Assembly (NCBI GenBank): GCA_031549885.1
Contig: JAVBPD010000031.1
Span: 1 to 64,000, forward strand
Reading direction: 5' to 3'
DNA: 64,000 nucleotides
From: WQUF01 sp031549885
GTDB lineage: Bacteria; Bacillota; Clostridia; Clostridiales; Clostridiaceae
Position numbers and translations under genes: made by a program. The notes under the pieces are model-generated. The model had not been told where the DNA came from and did no database searches. It saw only the letters and a program-made list of their open reading frames with translations. Positions 51,313 to 60,741 of the stretch are shown here, piece by piece (position 1 is the first letter of the stretch; each line of letters starts with the position of its first letter).

Positions 51313-52753
51313 ATTATATATTAAAAAGAATTTTGAAGAATGGGATTACAACATATATCATATAGTTAGCATTTTTTTTAATGATTACCATTTAGAAATT
51401 ATTAAAGAAGGAGAAGGCTATATAGAATTAAATTTAACTAAAGTTAATTTTAATGTAAAAATTCATGAAGAGGAATATTCATATAAAATAGCAAACCATG
51501 ATAAAGATGAAGTAAAAAAAGAAATAAATAAATATTTATTAATGTCCTTAGCTCATTTTACAAAAAAAATTGTTCCTTGGGGCACTTTAGTTGGAATTAG
51601 GCCTAGCAAAATAGCCTTTAAACTTATTAATGAAGGATTTTCTAAAGAGAAAATAGTAAACTACTATGAAGAAAATTATTTAACATATAAATCTAAAGCT
51701 TCTTTATGTTATGATGTAGCAGAAAAAGAAAAGAATTTAATTTCAAAAATACTATATAAAAACTCTTATAGTGTATATATAGGCATGCCTTTTTGTCCCT
51801 CTAGATGCTATTATTGTTCATTTACATCAAACGATATAAATAAAAATTCAAGGTTTGTTGAAATCTATATAGATGCTCTGTTGAGAGAAATTGATGAAAT
51901 ATACAAATATGTTCATAAAGATTTTATACCTCAAACTGTATATTTTGGGGGAGGAACTCCTACATCTGTAAATGAAAAGCAATTTGAAAGGGTAATGAAA
52001 AAGATATATGACTGCTTTATAAAGGATAAAGGGATACATGAATTTACTGTTGAGTGCGGGAGAGCAGATTCTATCACAAATGAGAAGCTTAAAGTTATGC
52101 TTTATTATGGAGCCACTAGAATTAGCATAAATCCACAAACAATGAATGATGATACTTTAAAAAAAATTGGAAGAACACATAATTCTCAAGATGTTATAGA
52201 AGCATACAACATGGCGGATAAATTAGGATTTAAAAACATTAATATGGATTTAATAATAGGTTTAAAAGATGAAAATAGTGACCATGTTAAAAGAACTTGT
52301 GATAGAATATATTCTCTTAAGCCAAAGAGCTTAACAATTCATGGTTTGTCAGTGAAGAGAAGTTCAAAGCTTCATGAAGATATTGTGCTTGGAAAAGAGC
52401 TATTTTATAAGCATAATGAAATATTAAAGATGTATGATATTTCAGAGAAGCTTTCAGAAAAATTAGATTTAAAACCATATTATTTATACAGGCAAAAAAA
52501 TATGGCAGGATCAATGGAAAACGTAGGTTATTCAAAAGAAGGATTTGAAAGCTTATATAACATTTTAATTATGGAAGAAGTTCAAAATATACTTGCATTT
52601 GGCTCAGATGGTATTTCAAAATTTATATTTAACAATAATGAAATTAAAAGGCAAAAAAATATTAAAGATTTAAGGGAATATATAAAAAATGTTGATAAAT
52701 TAATTGAAGATAAAAAATCTCATATAAATTTATGGAAAATAAATAATGTGTAG
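51305..52753 (+). CDS. hemZ: Radical SAM coproporphyrinogen III oxidase-like HemZ
   Basis: A 482-residue radical SAM protein of the HemZ group: cluster motif CPSRCYYC (Cys164, 168, 171), YFGGGTPTSVNEKQFERVM, and the family's RISINPQTMNDDTL and GLKDEN segments. N-terminal ~150 residues are an extra domain typical of HemZ. The enzyme family acts in oxygen-independent haem synthesis, though some clostridial members may differ. The ATG overlaps the MBL stop. Confidence 0.92.
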   Translation: MHKLYIKKNFEEWDYNIYHIVSIFFNDYHLEIIKEGEGYIELNLTKVNFNVKIHEEEYSYKIANHDKDEVKKEINKYLLMSLAHFTKKIVPWGTLVGIRPSKIAFKLINEGFSKEKIVNYYEENYLTYKSKASLCYDVAEKEKNLISKILYKNSYSVYIGMPFCPSRCYYCSFTSNDINKNSRFVEIYIDALLREIDEIYKYVHKDFIPQTVYFGGGTPTSVNEKQFERVMKKIYDCFIKDKGIHEFTVECGRADSITNEKLKVMLYYGATRISINPQTMNDDTLKKIGRTHNSQDVIEAYNMADKLGFKNINMDLIIGLKDENSDHVKRTCDRIYSLKPKSLTIHGLSVKRSSKLHEDIVLGKELFYKHNEILKMYDISEKLSEKLDLKPYYLYRQKNMAGSMENVGYSKEGFESLYNILIMEEVQNILAFGSDGISKFIFNNNEIKRQKNIKDLREYIKNVDKLIEDKKSHINLWKINNV

Positions 52754-52768
52754 TAAAGGGTGAATTAA

Positions 52769-54553
52769 ATGGGTGAAACTTTAGGTACTATGAAGAGAAC
52801 TCACATGTGCGGAGAAATAAGTGAAAAATTAGTTTTAAAAAAAGTTACAATCATGGGATGGGTGCAAGGAAAAAGGGATTTTAAATCCCAATATTTTATT
52901 AATGTTAGAGATAGAGAGGGAATAGTTCAAGTAGTATTTAGCGAAACTATAAACAAAGATGCATATGAAAAGGCAGCTCTTATTAAACCAGAATATTGTG
53001 TTGCAATAGAGGGAACAGTAGTAGAAAGGCAGTCAAAAAACCTAACTATGCCTACAGGAATGGTTGAGATATTAGGAGAAGAATTAAAAATATTATCAGA
53101 ATCAGAAACACCTCCAATTTATATTAGAGAGGATTTAGATGCAGCTGAAACTATAAGGCTAAAATATAGATATCTTGATTTAAGAAGACCTGATATGCAA
53201 AAAATGTTATTTGTAAGGAATAAAGCTTACAAAGTTGTAAGAGATTTTTTTTACAATAATGGATTTATAGAAGTAGAAACACCAATGCTTACAAAAAGTA
53301 CACCTGAAGGAGCTAGAGATTATCTTGTGCCATCAAGAAATTACCCTGGTACATTTTATGCGCTTCCTCAATCTCCACAAATATTTAAACAGCTTTTAAT
53401 GGTGTCTGGATTTGATAAATATTATCAAATAACAAAATGTTTTAGAGATGAAGACTTAAGAGCAAACAGACAGCCTGAATTTACACAAATTGATGTAGAA
53501 ATGAGCTTTGTAGATATTGATGATGTTATTTTAGTTAATGAAAGCTTGATTCAAAAGTTATTTAAAGAAATTAAAGACGTTGATGTAAAATTGCCTATAA
53601 GAAGAATGACATATAAGGAAGCGTATGAAAAATATGGCTCTGATAAACCAGACTTAAGATTTGGAATGGAGATAAAGGATGTTTCAACTATATTTTCAAA
53701 ATCAGAATTTAAAGCATTTTCTGATTGCTTAAATAATGGAGGAAAGATTTCTTCAATAGTTCTTGAAAAGGGAGCAGGTTTAGGAAGAAAACAAATAGAT
53801 AAATTAGTTAACCTTGTTAAAACTTATAAAGCAAAGGGGCTTTTCTATATAGCCTTTGGAGAAGAAATAAAATCTTCATTTTTAAAATTTATAACTGAAG
53901 AAGAAATAGAAAATTTAAAAAGAGCTTTAGATGTTAAACTTGGAGATATAGTGTTTATGGTGGCTGATAAAGAAGATATTGTGCAAAATTCTTTAGGAGC
54001 ATTAAGACTTGAGCTTGGAAAAGATTTTAATTTATACGATAAAAACGAATTTAACTTTGTGTGGATAACAGAATTTCCTTTATTTGAATATTCCGAAGAA
54101 GAGGACAGATTTGTTGCAAAGCATCACCCATTTACATCACCAATGGATGAAGATTTAGAATTGCTTGAAAAAGACAAGAAAAATGTTAGAGCTAAAGCTT
54201 ATGATATTGTATTAAATGGAGAAGAAATAGGTGGAGGAAGCATAAGAATTCACAGAAGCGATATCCAAGAGAGGATGTTTAACGCTTTAGGTTTTAATAA
54301 AGAAGAAGCTTATGAAAAATTTGGATTTTTAATTCAAGCCTTTAAATATGGTCCACCTCCACATGGTGGTATTGCATATGGTTTTGATAGATTGATAATG
54401 TTCCTTGCAGATACTGAAAACATTAAGGATGTAATTGCCTTTCCTAAAAATCAAAATGCTGCTTGCCCTTTAAGTGAAGCGCCAAATATAGTAAATAGTA
54501 AACAATTGGAAGAACTTGGAATTTACACTGTAGAAGGAAAAAAATTAATATAA
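52769..54553 (+). CDS. aspS: Aspartyl-tRNA synthetase
   Basis: A 594-residue bacterial-type AspRS: OB anticodon domain (about 1-110), class II core with motif 2 (KCFRDEDLRANRQPEFTQID), the GAD insertion (about 280-410) and motif 3 (GIAYGFDRLIMFLADTENIKDVIAFPKN). Charging of tRNA-Asp. hisS, its usual upstream neighbour in many Firmicutes, is not between hemZ and aspS here. Confidence 0.96.
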   Translation: MGETLGTMKRTHMCGEISEKLVLKKVTIMGWVQGKRDFKSQYFINVRDREGIVQVVFSETINKDAYEKAALIKPEYCVAIEGTVVERQSKNLTMPTGMVEILGEELKILSESETPPIYIREDLDAAETIRLKYRYLDLRRPDMQKMLFVRNKAYKVVRDFFYNNGFIEVETPMLTKSTPEGARDYLVPSRNYPGTFYALPQSPQIFKQLLMVSGFDKYYQITKCFRDEDLRANRQPEFTQIDVEMSFVDIDDVILVNESLIQKLFKEIKDVDVKLPIRRMTYKEAYEKYGSDKPDLRFGMEIKDVSTIFSKSEFKAFSDCLNNGGKISSIVLEKGAGLGRKQIDKLVNLVKTYKAKGLFYIAFGEEIKSSFLKFITEEEIENLKRALDVKLGDIVFMVADKEDIVQNSLGALRLELGKDFNLYDKNEFNFVWITEFPLFEYSEEEDRFVAKHHPFTSPMDEDLELLEKDKKNVRAKAYDIVLNGEEIGGGSIRIHRSDIQERMFNALGFNKEEAYEKFGFLIQAFKYGPPPHGGIAYGFDRLIMFLADTENIKDVIAFPKNQNAACPLSEAPNIVNSKQLEELGIYTVEGKKLI

Positions 54554-54582
54554 TAAATATAGAAAAATAAAAAATATTATGA

Positions 54583-54588
54583 TATAAT
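54583..54588 (+). promoter_or_regulatory. -10 element upstream of the 6S-like RNA
   Basis: TATAAT at 54583-54588 would start transcription near 54595; the -35 region is weak. Confidence 0.5.
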
Positions 54589-54594
54589 AACATT

Positions 54595-54775
54595 AATTAA
54601 ATCGACTGTGTGCGATATGTAAGTTTATATTGATCCAACAAATCAATGTATGGGAACCGGACTCTCTTTGTAGATTGACACATCTTCTTTGTTGATGGAC
54701 CTGAAGCATCGAGGAGGTAACCCACCTGCGTTAAGCGGGTCTTAATTGCTTGCATAAAACGGCATGGTGGGTTTT
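54595..54775 (+). ncRNA. ssrS: Probable 6S RNA (RNA polymerase-binding)
   Basis: A ~180-nt non-coding stretch, much richer in G+C than its surroundings, directly after aspS; the Bacillus 6S-1 gene occupies the same position. The size fits 6S RNA. Complementary segments TCCAACAAATC and TTTGTTGATGGA could form part of the long central duplex, and the end is an AACCCACC/GGTGGGTT stem (about 54719-54774) followed by a T-run. The structure was not folded by computation. No T-box or riboswitch motif is visible. Alternative: a leader RNA for the downstream methyltransferase. Confidence 0.6.
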
Positions 54776-54806
54776 TTTATTTTATAATTTATTGTGAGGA
54801 AATTAT

Positions 54807-55880
54807 ATGTTAGAATACGCAATCCTTTTAAATCCAGGGCATAATAGAGTGTACTTTGATGCTTCTAAAAAACTCTCCCTTCTAGAATTTAAAATTTCAA
54901 GTGAAATTTTATCAAAAAAAGTATTAGAATTTTGCTTTAAGGATATTTTAGGTATAGAATATTTAGTTTTTAAGACTGATGATGAAATTTTAGAAGAGGA
55001 TATAATAATTATTTCAAGGCTTTCTTTTACATATGGAATTTTTCAATTAATTAAACTTGAAGACAATATTTACTTAAAGCCTATTTATAAGCATAGCTCC
55101 TATTATTTCAATGAAGATATTAGCATGATTTTAAAATACAGTGGAAAGACAAATGAATTATTTACAAGATTCATGTTGAATATTGCAGTTTCTATTTATT
55201 CTATTGGAAAAGATGTAAAGGAGACATTATTGCTGCTTGATCCTGTTTGTGGTAAAGGAACATCGCTATTTGAAGGTTTATTATTAGGCATATCTTCTTA
55301 TGGAATAGACATAAATAGCAAATCCATTCATGAAGCTTATATTTACTTTAAGAAGTATTTAGAAATGAAAAAATATAAGCACACATCTCATATTGAAAAA
55401 TTTAGCGATCCTATTAAAAAGATTCATTCAAAGAGAATACAATTTAGCTTAGCTAAAAATAAAGAAGATAAAAAGTCAGGAAATACTTTAAATTTACAAT
55501 TAATTGATGGAGATTCTAAATTTGCAGATAGCTTTTTTAAGAAGGATACATTTCATATAATTGTTGCAGATTTGCCCTATGGAGTAAAGCATGGAAGCAA
55601 GGTGGGAAATGCTGAAGGCTTTACTAGAAATCCTGAGGAGTTTTTAAATAACTCTATACCAGCTTGGATTAAAGTGTTAAAAACTGATGGAATATTAATA
55701 ATGTCATGGAATAGTTTTGTATTAAAAAGAAATTATATGGAAAAGATCTTAAAGGAAAATGGATTAAAAATATTGCTTAATGAAAATCCACATGCTTTTG
55801 ATCATAGGGTTGATCAAGCTATAAATAGAGATATAGTTATTGCAATAAAGTCTAAAGTTTTAGAGGAAATTAATGGATAA
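54807..55880 (+). CDS. TRM11-like SAM-dependent methyltransferase
   Basis: A 357-residue protein. An N-terminal ~125 residues (THUMP-like position, poorly conserved) precede a Rossmann methyltransferase: motif I LLDPVCGKGTSLFEG, acidic loop YGIDINS, and VADLPYGVKHG (D-x-P-Y motif of N2-guanine/adenine-type methyltransferases). This suggests tRNA or rRNA base methylation. It lies after the 6S-like RNA and overlaps the next gene by 8 nt. Confidence 0.8.
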   Translation: MLEYAILLNPGHNRVYFDASKKLSLLEFKISSEILSKKVLEFCFKDILGIEYLVFKTDDEILEEDIIIISRLSFTYGIFQLIKLEDNIYLKPIYKHSSYYFNEDISMILKYSGKTNELFTRFMLNIAVSIYSIGKDVKETLLLLDPVCGKGTSLFEGLLLGISSYGIDINSKSIHEAYIYFKKYLEMKKYKHTSHIEKFSDPIKKIHSKRIQFSLAKNKEDKKSGNTLNLQLIDGDSKFADSFFKKDTFHIIVADLPYGVKHGSKVGNAEGFTRNPEEFLNNSIPAWIKVLKTDGILIMSWNSFVLKRNYMEKILKENGLKILLNENPHAFDHRVDQAINRDIVIAIKSKVLEEING

Positions 55881-56544
55881 TACTATTTATATTATAATTC
55901 ATGGCTTTGCTGGGGATATAAGTGAAATAAAATATTTAAATGACTTTTTAATAAAAAAAGAATTAAAAGTACATAGCATATTGTTAAAAGGCCATGGAAC
56001 TAACAAAAGCGACATGAAAAAATATAATTATAAACAATGGATAGATCATGCTATATGTGAAATTTTACATATAAAAAAAGATTATAAAAATATTTGCTTA
56101 ATTGGGTTTTCAATGGGAGGGCTAATTTGTGTCAATATAATGCAACACATTAAAATATCAAAATTAATTTTAATAAATACACCAGTTTATTTTTGGGATA
56201 TAAAATTAATATTAAAAAATGTGTTGTTTGACATTAAAAATAAAAAAAGAGATAATATAAATTTTTATTTACACTCTTCTTCAAAAGCACCGTTTAAGTC
56301 ATTGATTAATTTTTTGATAATTTTAAACAAAACTAAAAAAATATTTTCAAATGTAAATGTAAATACTCTAATACTTCAATGTTTAGATGACGATACAGTG
56401 AAGAATAAAAGCGCAGTATACATTTATAACCTCATTAAAACACAAGCTGAAATTAAATATTACAAAACAGGAGGTCACCAAGTTCTCTTAAGTAGTACAA
56501 AAGATTTGGTTTGTGAAGATATTTTTAATTTTATTTTAAAATAA
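55873..56544 (+). CDS. Alpha/beta hydrolase (carboxylesterase-like)
   Basis: A 223-residue hydrolase with the oxyanion-region HGFAGD, nucleophile elbow GFSMGG (Ser), acid residue in LDDDTV and the catalytic His in GGHQV. Size and layout resemble Est30-type carboxylesterases. Operonic with the upstream methyltransferase (8-nt overlap). Substrate unknown. Confidence 0.85.
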   Translation: MDNTIYIIIHGFAGDISEIKYLNDFLIKKELKVHSILLKGHGTNKSDMKKYNYKQWIDHAICEILHIKKDYKNICLIGFSMGGLICVNIMQHIKISKLILINTPVYFWDIKLILKNVLFDIKNKKRDNINFYLHSSSKAPFKSLINFLIILNKTKKIFSNVNVNTLILQCLDDDTVKNKSAVYIYNLIKTQAEIKYYKTGGHQVLLSSTKDLVCEDIFNFILK

Positions 56545-56547
56545 GTT

Positions 56548-57393
56548 TTATCTCTTTTTAAACGTATAAGGGCTTCTATCCCATAGTGTTTCAGCTTCTT
56601 TCCATATTTCATTTGGAATAAACATGCTTTTTTCACCAGTTTTTTTAAACATAAGATTTTGAGAAAATTCAACTAAAGAGAGCATATGGTGAACTCCGGT
56701 CCTCATTTCAAGTCTAATAGCTTCTGCAATAGTGGGTGATGATTTATTTAGCCCACTTACTTCCATTTCTTTTTCTACAATGTTTATATCGTAATTTACA
56801 TACCTAAAGTAAACTTTTTTTGTTTCTTCATCAAATAAAATATAAGTAGCAACTTCAGGTATTTTATCTAATGAAATTCCTACAGAGCCTGAAGATATAA
56901 AGGTTTTTTCATTGTAGTTAAGACTTTTAAGTAAATGAGTATGGCCAACAGCTAGTACAGATTCATTTACAGTATCTAAGTAAGGCTTAATATTTTCAAA
57001 ATACACTAATGTTTCTCGAGTTTTTGTTGGAGAACCATGTGTTAATAGAATTGAACAAGAACCTAAATCATAAGTTAAAGTTAGTGGAAGTGATGAAATC
57101 ATATCAATATGTTTTTTTGTAAGCTTTTTTAAAGTCCAATTAAAAGTTCCAAACTGATTTGTAGTTTTCCACTGATTAAGTTCACCATTTAAAAGTTTAA
57201 TAAGATCTTCCTCTCGATTTCCTTTAACGATTATTGCATTAATATCTAACAAACAATCCAGGACCTCGCATGGAAATGGAAGTTCACCTATTAAATCACC
57301 TAAGGCAAATATCTTATTAACTTTTGGCATATCATTTAAAACTGCTTTAAGTGCAGGGTAATTACCATGAATATCAGAAATGATTGCAATCAT
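56548..57393 (-). CDS. Calcineurin-like metallophosphoesterase
   Basis: A 281-residue phosphoesterase with D7-x-H9 (SDIHGN), GD33 (LGDLIGE), GN59 (KGNREED), LTHGSP and GHTH motifs, i.e. an intact binuclear site. The core ends near 175-180; a C-terminal extension of ~100 residues (including SGSVGISLD and a helical tail) is unrecognised. It is downstream of a TetR regulator on the same strand, and convergent with the hydrolase gene with only 3 nt between the two stops. Confidence 0.88.
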   Translation of the reverse strand: MIAIISDIHGNYPALKAVLNDMPKVNKIFALGDLIGELPFPCEVLDCLLDINAIIVKGNREEDLIKLLNGELNQWKTTNQFGTFNWTLKKLTKKHIDMISSLPLTLTYDLGSCSILLTHGSPTKTRETLVYFENIKPYLDTVNESVLAVGHTHLLKSLNYNEKTFISSGSVGISLDKIPEVATYILFDEETKKVYFRYVNYDINIVEKEMEVSGLNKSSPTIAEAIRLEMRTGVHHMLSLVEFSQNLMFKKTGEKSMFIPNEIWKEAETLWDRSPYTFKKR

Positions 57394-57465
57394 AATTTAC
57401 CTCGTTTAAAAGTTTTAGTAACATTATAAATAAAAAACTTTTTAAAGGCAAGCCTATTAAATTAG

Positions 57466-58107
57466 TTAAATTACGTTTTCACCATTAATTTCTTTAATGT
57501 CCATTTCATTTTTTCCTAAAATTAAATTAATAAAAAAATTCCAGTAACATAAAAACTCAGAGTATATTTTTTTTGTATCCACACCATGAGTGTATTCCAT
57601 GGCATTTATTACTAAAGACCTTATAAGCATATTTGATAAAGTTTTTGTATCACAAATAGGAATTTGCTTTAGTTCAATTAATCTATTTAGAACTTTAACT
57701 AAATTATCAGTTGGATCATGAATCATATACTTAAATAGCATATTTCTTATATTTTCATTATGATATTGTTCCATAAATAATAAGCGCAGCATATTTTGCA
57801 TTATTGGTGTGTCATTTTCACCAAAAACATAAACTGACTGTCTAATTATTTCTTCAGGTGTATTTGTCTCTAAGAGCTTTTCAACATCTTCAATTTTCGG
57901 TTGGTATTTGTTAAAATTTTCAGTAAAATAATTTATAATATTGTCTAAAATATCTTGCTTGCTTTTATAATGATTGTAAAGTGAGCTCACTTTAATTCCA
58001 ACAGCATTTGATATTTCACGCATGCTGACAAGCTCGTACCCTTTTTCACCTAAAAGCACAGAAGCTTCCTGTAATATTCTGTCCTTGGTATTATTTAACT
58101 TGCCCAT
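57466..58107 (-). CDS. TetR family regulator
   Basis: A 213-residue TetR protein. The N-terminal helix-turn-helix is seen in ILQEASVLLGEKGYELVSMR and EISNAVGIKVSSLYNHYKSK. The C-terminal ligand domain is not recognisable. It probably forms a transcript with the phosphoesterase (72-nt gap). Target and effector unknown. Confidence 0.88.
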   Translation of the reverse strand: MGKLNNTKDRILQEASVLLGEKGYELVSMREISNAVGIKVSSLYNHYKSKQDILDNIINYFTENFNKYQPKIEDVEKLLETNTPEEIIRQSVYVFGENDTPIMQNMLRLLFMEQYHNENIRNMLFKYMIHDPTDNLVKVLNRLIELKQIPICDTKTLSNMLIRSLVINAMEYTHGVDTKKIYSEFLCYWNFFINLILGKNEMDIKEINGENVI

Positions 58108-58731
58108 TATTATACCTCCATATAGTAAACATCTAAATTATATGATAATTATTTTTAGCTAAATTTTCAAGTGTATTTTGGTAAAATTTTCATAAAATTT
58201 AAAAAACAATCGCTTAATTTTTTACATTAATAATAATAAATGAGTTGAAAAATGTCATTTAATAAAAATTAATAGAAAAATTAAATATTTAAATGATATT
58301 TCTGAAGTTATTTGAAAAATAAGATACCTACTTATATTCTATTCGGTTCAAAGTATTTATATGCTTATATTAGATCAATTGAAGCTTTTAATCAAGGCTT
58401 TCAATATAAAATGTAAAAACATAAATAAATATATATAAATAGGGGTAACTATATCTAGAATTGATCATTTTTATAATAAAATGTAATAAAATTATAATAT
58501 AAGTAAAATAATGCAAATAAACATTAATGTAAATTGTTTAATTATATACATGTAATTTTTTTAATATTACCCATAAACTTACAATGAAAGTTTTGGACAA
58601 AGATTGTTTTTTTGTGATAATAGAAAAATAAATGGACAAAATAAATTTAGAAAGGAGCTTATAAATAATTCATAAAAATATAATTAAATATAAGTATTTA
58701 AAATATAGCAATATGAAAGTGAACTAAAAAA
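58108..58731. other. AT-rich intergenic region, mostly empty
   Basis: 624 bp with no supportable gene. It holds the TetR promoter area at its left end and, at its right, a good promoter (next entry) followed by AAAGGAG at 58652-58658 without a following reading frame. The sequence ends at the TnpB remnant. Confidence 0.55.
58593..58621 (+). promoter_or_regulatory. Promoter-like sequence followed by an orphan ribosome site
   Basis: TTGGAC (58593-58598), 17-bp spacer, GATAAT (58616-58621). An AAAGGAG ribosome-binding sequence follows at 58652-58658, but no ATG/TTG/GTG frame of useful length begins there. Confidence 0.5.
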
Positions 58732-59108
58732 ATGTATAGAGCATACAAAACAGAAATTAATCCTAGCAGAAATCAAGAAAAAGTAATCAATATGACTATT
58801 GGTGTATGTAGATTTATATACAATTTTTATATATCACATAACAAAAAAATACATGAAACATCTGGTAAATTTATCTCTGGTAATGATTTTTCGAAATGGT
58901 TAAATAATGAGTACATCTTAAAAATATAAATAAGACAAAAAAAGTAAAAGGATTAGAAAAATACTTAAAAAGACAGAAAAGAAAGCTTTCAAGGAAATAT
59001 GAAAGTTTAAAAAAGAGAAATAAGATTGAGAAAGGAGAAGCTACTAAACAAAATATTCAAAAGCAAGTAAGAAAAGTGCAAGTGACACATCAAAAGTATA
59101 CAAAATAG
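58732..59108 (+). pseudogene. TnpB (IS200/IS605 OrfB) remnant
   Basis: The first frame (65 residues) has the N-terminal MYRAYKTEINPSRNQEKVIN and GVCRFIYNFYISHNKKI typical of OrfB/TnpB; it stops at 58929. In another frame the sequence continues from 58929 to 59108 as TKKVKGLEKYLKRQKRKLSRKYES... and GEATKQNIQKQV, i.e. the mid-section of the family. The whole is only ~125 codons of about 370-400, with internal and C-terminal deletions and a frameshift. No DED nuclease motif remains. Confidence 0.82.
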
Positions 59109-59143
59109 CAAATTAAGTAAAAGATATATACTTTGCACATGTA

Positions 59144-59158
59144 CCCTAGGCTTTAGGG
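59144..59158 (+). mobile_element. Right-end hairpin of the TnpB element (possible guide-RNA scaffold end)
   Basis: CCCTA/TAGGG with a 5-nt loop, followed by GGAATTTACGC. This resembles the right-end hairpins of IS605-type elements, which in active elements make the 3' end of the omegaRNA scaffold. Boundaries of the element are not clear. Confidence 0.45.
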
Positions 59159-59257
59159 GAATTTACGCTTTTGGAGTATCATATCAAATGTTATTAGAAA
59201 AAATATCTTAGGATATTAATTCGAGAACAGATACGTTGAAGAAGGAATTTTCTTGAT

Positions 59258-59293
59258 ATGAATACATTTGTTCATATTTTAAGTAGCAGGTAG
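59258..59293 (+). CDS. Possible leader peptide before the carboxypeptidase gene
   Basis: An 11-codon frame (MNTFVHILSSR) with AGAAGGA about 11 nt upstream, stopping 2 nt before the dac ATG. The dac gene itself has only GCAGG as ribosome site. Marginal evidence. Confidence 0.25.
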   Translation: MNTFVHILSSR

Positions 59294-59295
59294 AC

Positions 59296-60483
59296 ATGAA
59301 AAAGTTTATTGGTCTTTTATTAACATTAAGTATAATTACTAGTTTTCATGTTAACACTTATGGAACTGAAAACAATCTAAAAGAAAGTGAAATTAAAAAT
59401 GATACAGGGGGCATAGTGGTAGATTGTAAATCTGCGATTTTAATGGAACCTGTATCAGGTAAAATATTATTTGAAAAAAATTCAGATGAAAAATTTGCAC
59501 CAGCTTCCGTTACAAAGATAATGACAATGCTTCTTGCGATGGAAAAGCTGGATTCAGGTCAAATATCGCTTAAAGATACTATGACTGTAAGTGAAAATGC
59601 TAAAGCTATGGGTGGTTCAACAATGCTACTTGATACTGGCGAGGTTAGAACCGTTGAAGAAATATTAAAAGGAATAGCTATATGTTCAGGAAACGATGCA
59701 GCTGTTGCTATGGCGGAATACATAGGCGGCTCTGAACAAAACTTTGTAAATATGATGAATGAAAGAGCAAAGCAATTAGGAATGGTTAACACTACATTTT
59801 TAAATTGCAACGGTTTACCTGCAAATGGTCATTTATCTACAGCGAGCGATATAGCTAAAATGTCAAGAGAACTTTTAAAGCATCCAATAATTTTAAAATA
59901 TACAGGAATATACATGGAAACTCTTTCAGAAGGGAGAAAAACTCCAATTGAGATGGTAAACCACAATAAGCTTGTAAGATTTTTTGCAGGTTGTGATGGT
60001 TTAAAGACAGGCTTTACAGATGAAGCAAAATATTGCATATCTGCAACAGCTCAAAGGGATGGAGTTAGAATGCTTTCTATTATAGTAGGAGCACCTACTT
60101 GGCAAATTAGAAATAGAGATGCTTCCATGTTGATGAACTATGGTTTTTCACAATTTACAAGTAAACAATTAATAGCTAAAGATGAAGAAATTGAACAAGT
60201 TCCTTTAAATAAAAAAGGCGATAAATTCTTTATTTTAAAAGCCTCAGATGGTTTTTCTTGTATTATTCATAAGCAAGATAAGGCTGAGATTAAAAAAGTG
60301 TGCAAATTTGACCTTAAAAACAAAAAATATGAAGCAAATGAAGTAATAGGCAAATGTGAACTTTATTTAGGAAATGAGCTTGTAGGGGAAATTAATGTTT
60401 ATACAGATAGAGAGTTTAAGGTAGGCGGAATGATTGAGAATTTAAAAGACAACCTTCAAAAGCTTATGGATTTAGGTATATAG
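59296..60483 (+). CDS. D-alanyl-D-alanine carboxypeptidase (PBP5/DacF type)
   Basis: A 395-residue exported serine peptidase: signal peptide (about 1-24), class A catalytic domain with SVTK (Ser71-Lys74), SGN (in CSGNDAA) and KTG (in GLKTGFTD), then the C-terminal PBP5 beta-domain and a short amphipathic end (NLKDNLQKLMDLGI) that may bind membrane. It trims the peptidoglycan pentapeptide. Clostridia carry several; symbol (dacF, dacA or dacB) is not decided. Terminator follows. Confidence 0.92.
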   Translation: MKKFIGLLLTLSIITSFHVNTYGTENNLKESEIKNDTGGIVVDCKSAILMEPVSGKILFEKNSDEKFAPASVTKIMTMLLAMEKLDSGQISLKDTMTVSENAKAMGGSTMLLDTGEVRTVEEILKGIAICSGNDAAVAMAEYIGGSEQNFVNMMNERAKQLGMVNTTFLNCNGLPANGHLSTASDIAKMSRELLKHPIILKYTGIYMETLSEGRKTPIEMVNHNKLVRFFAGCDGLKTGFTDEAKYCISATAQRDGVRMLSIIVGAPTWQIRNRDASMLMNYGFSQFTSKQLIAKDEEIEQVPLNKKGDKFFILKASDGFSCIIHKQDKAEIKKVCKFDLKNKKYEANEVIGKCELYLGNELVGEINVYTDREFKVGGMIENLKDNLQKLMDLGI

Positions 60484-60512
60484 AAAATTATAATAAAGAA
60501 TATAAAATAGAC

Positions 60513-60555
60513 AAACTATACTCTATTAATAATTTTGTAGGGTATAGTTTTTTAT
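60513..60555 (+). terminator. Terminator of the carboxypeptidase gene
   Basis: AAACTATAC/GTATAGTTT stem with a 20-nt loop and T-run. The 3' end of the ParB-like fragment overlaps it on the other strand. Confidence 0.7.
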
Positions 60556-60741
60556 ATTTAGTTTATGACAATTAAAACCATTTAAAATTGTACTTCTTTC
60601 TTTTTTGGCTCTTTTTTCTATTTCTTCAGGGGAAGGTGACTCTTTAAAAAACTCCTGCTCAGTTATTGCATCGTCATGTTTTTTTATTCTATAGCTTGGT
60701 CTTAAGTCTAATCCATAAATTTCTTCATCATTAAATCGCAT
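60526..60741 (-). pseudogene. Truncated copy of the ParB-like gene
   Basis: The first ~52 codons are nearly identical to those of the gene at 1-543 (one clear residue change, Asn to Ser), including its ribosome site. Similarity stops near 60581, and the frame runs ~19 unrelated codons before a stop within the dac terminator. The ParB domain itself is missing, so it is a gene fragment. Confidence 0.82.

Noticed and set aside
52754..52768. Missing hisS between hemZ and aspS
   Set aside because: hisS-aspS is common in Firmicutes but not universal, and the 15-nt gap shows no scar; it is noted as variation only.
54595..54775. T-box or riboswitch before the methyltransferase gene
   Set aside because: No T-box GGGTGGAACC-type motif, no specifier-like structure, and no known riboswitch core could be recognised; 6S RNA fits the location better.
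58732..59160. Active TnpB-omegaRNA system
   Set aside because: The coding region keeps only ~125 codons in two frames and no nuclease motif, so it cannot be active; only a relic is claimed.
59258..59293. Regulatory leader peptide for the carboxypeptidase
   Set aside because: Listed only as a low-confidence feature: ribosome-site spacing is poor and an 11-codon frame can occur by chance.
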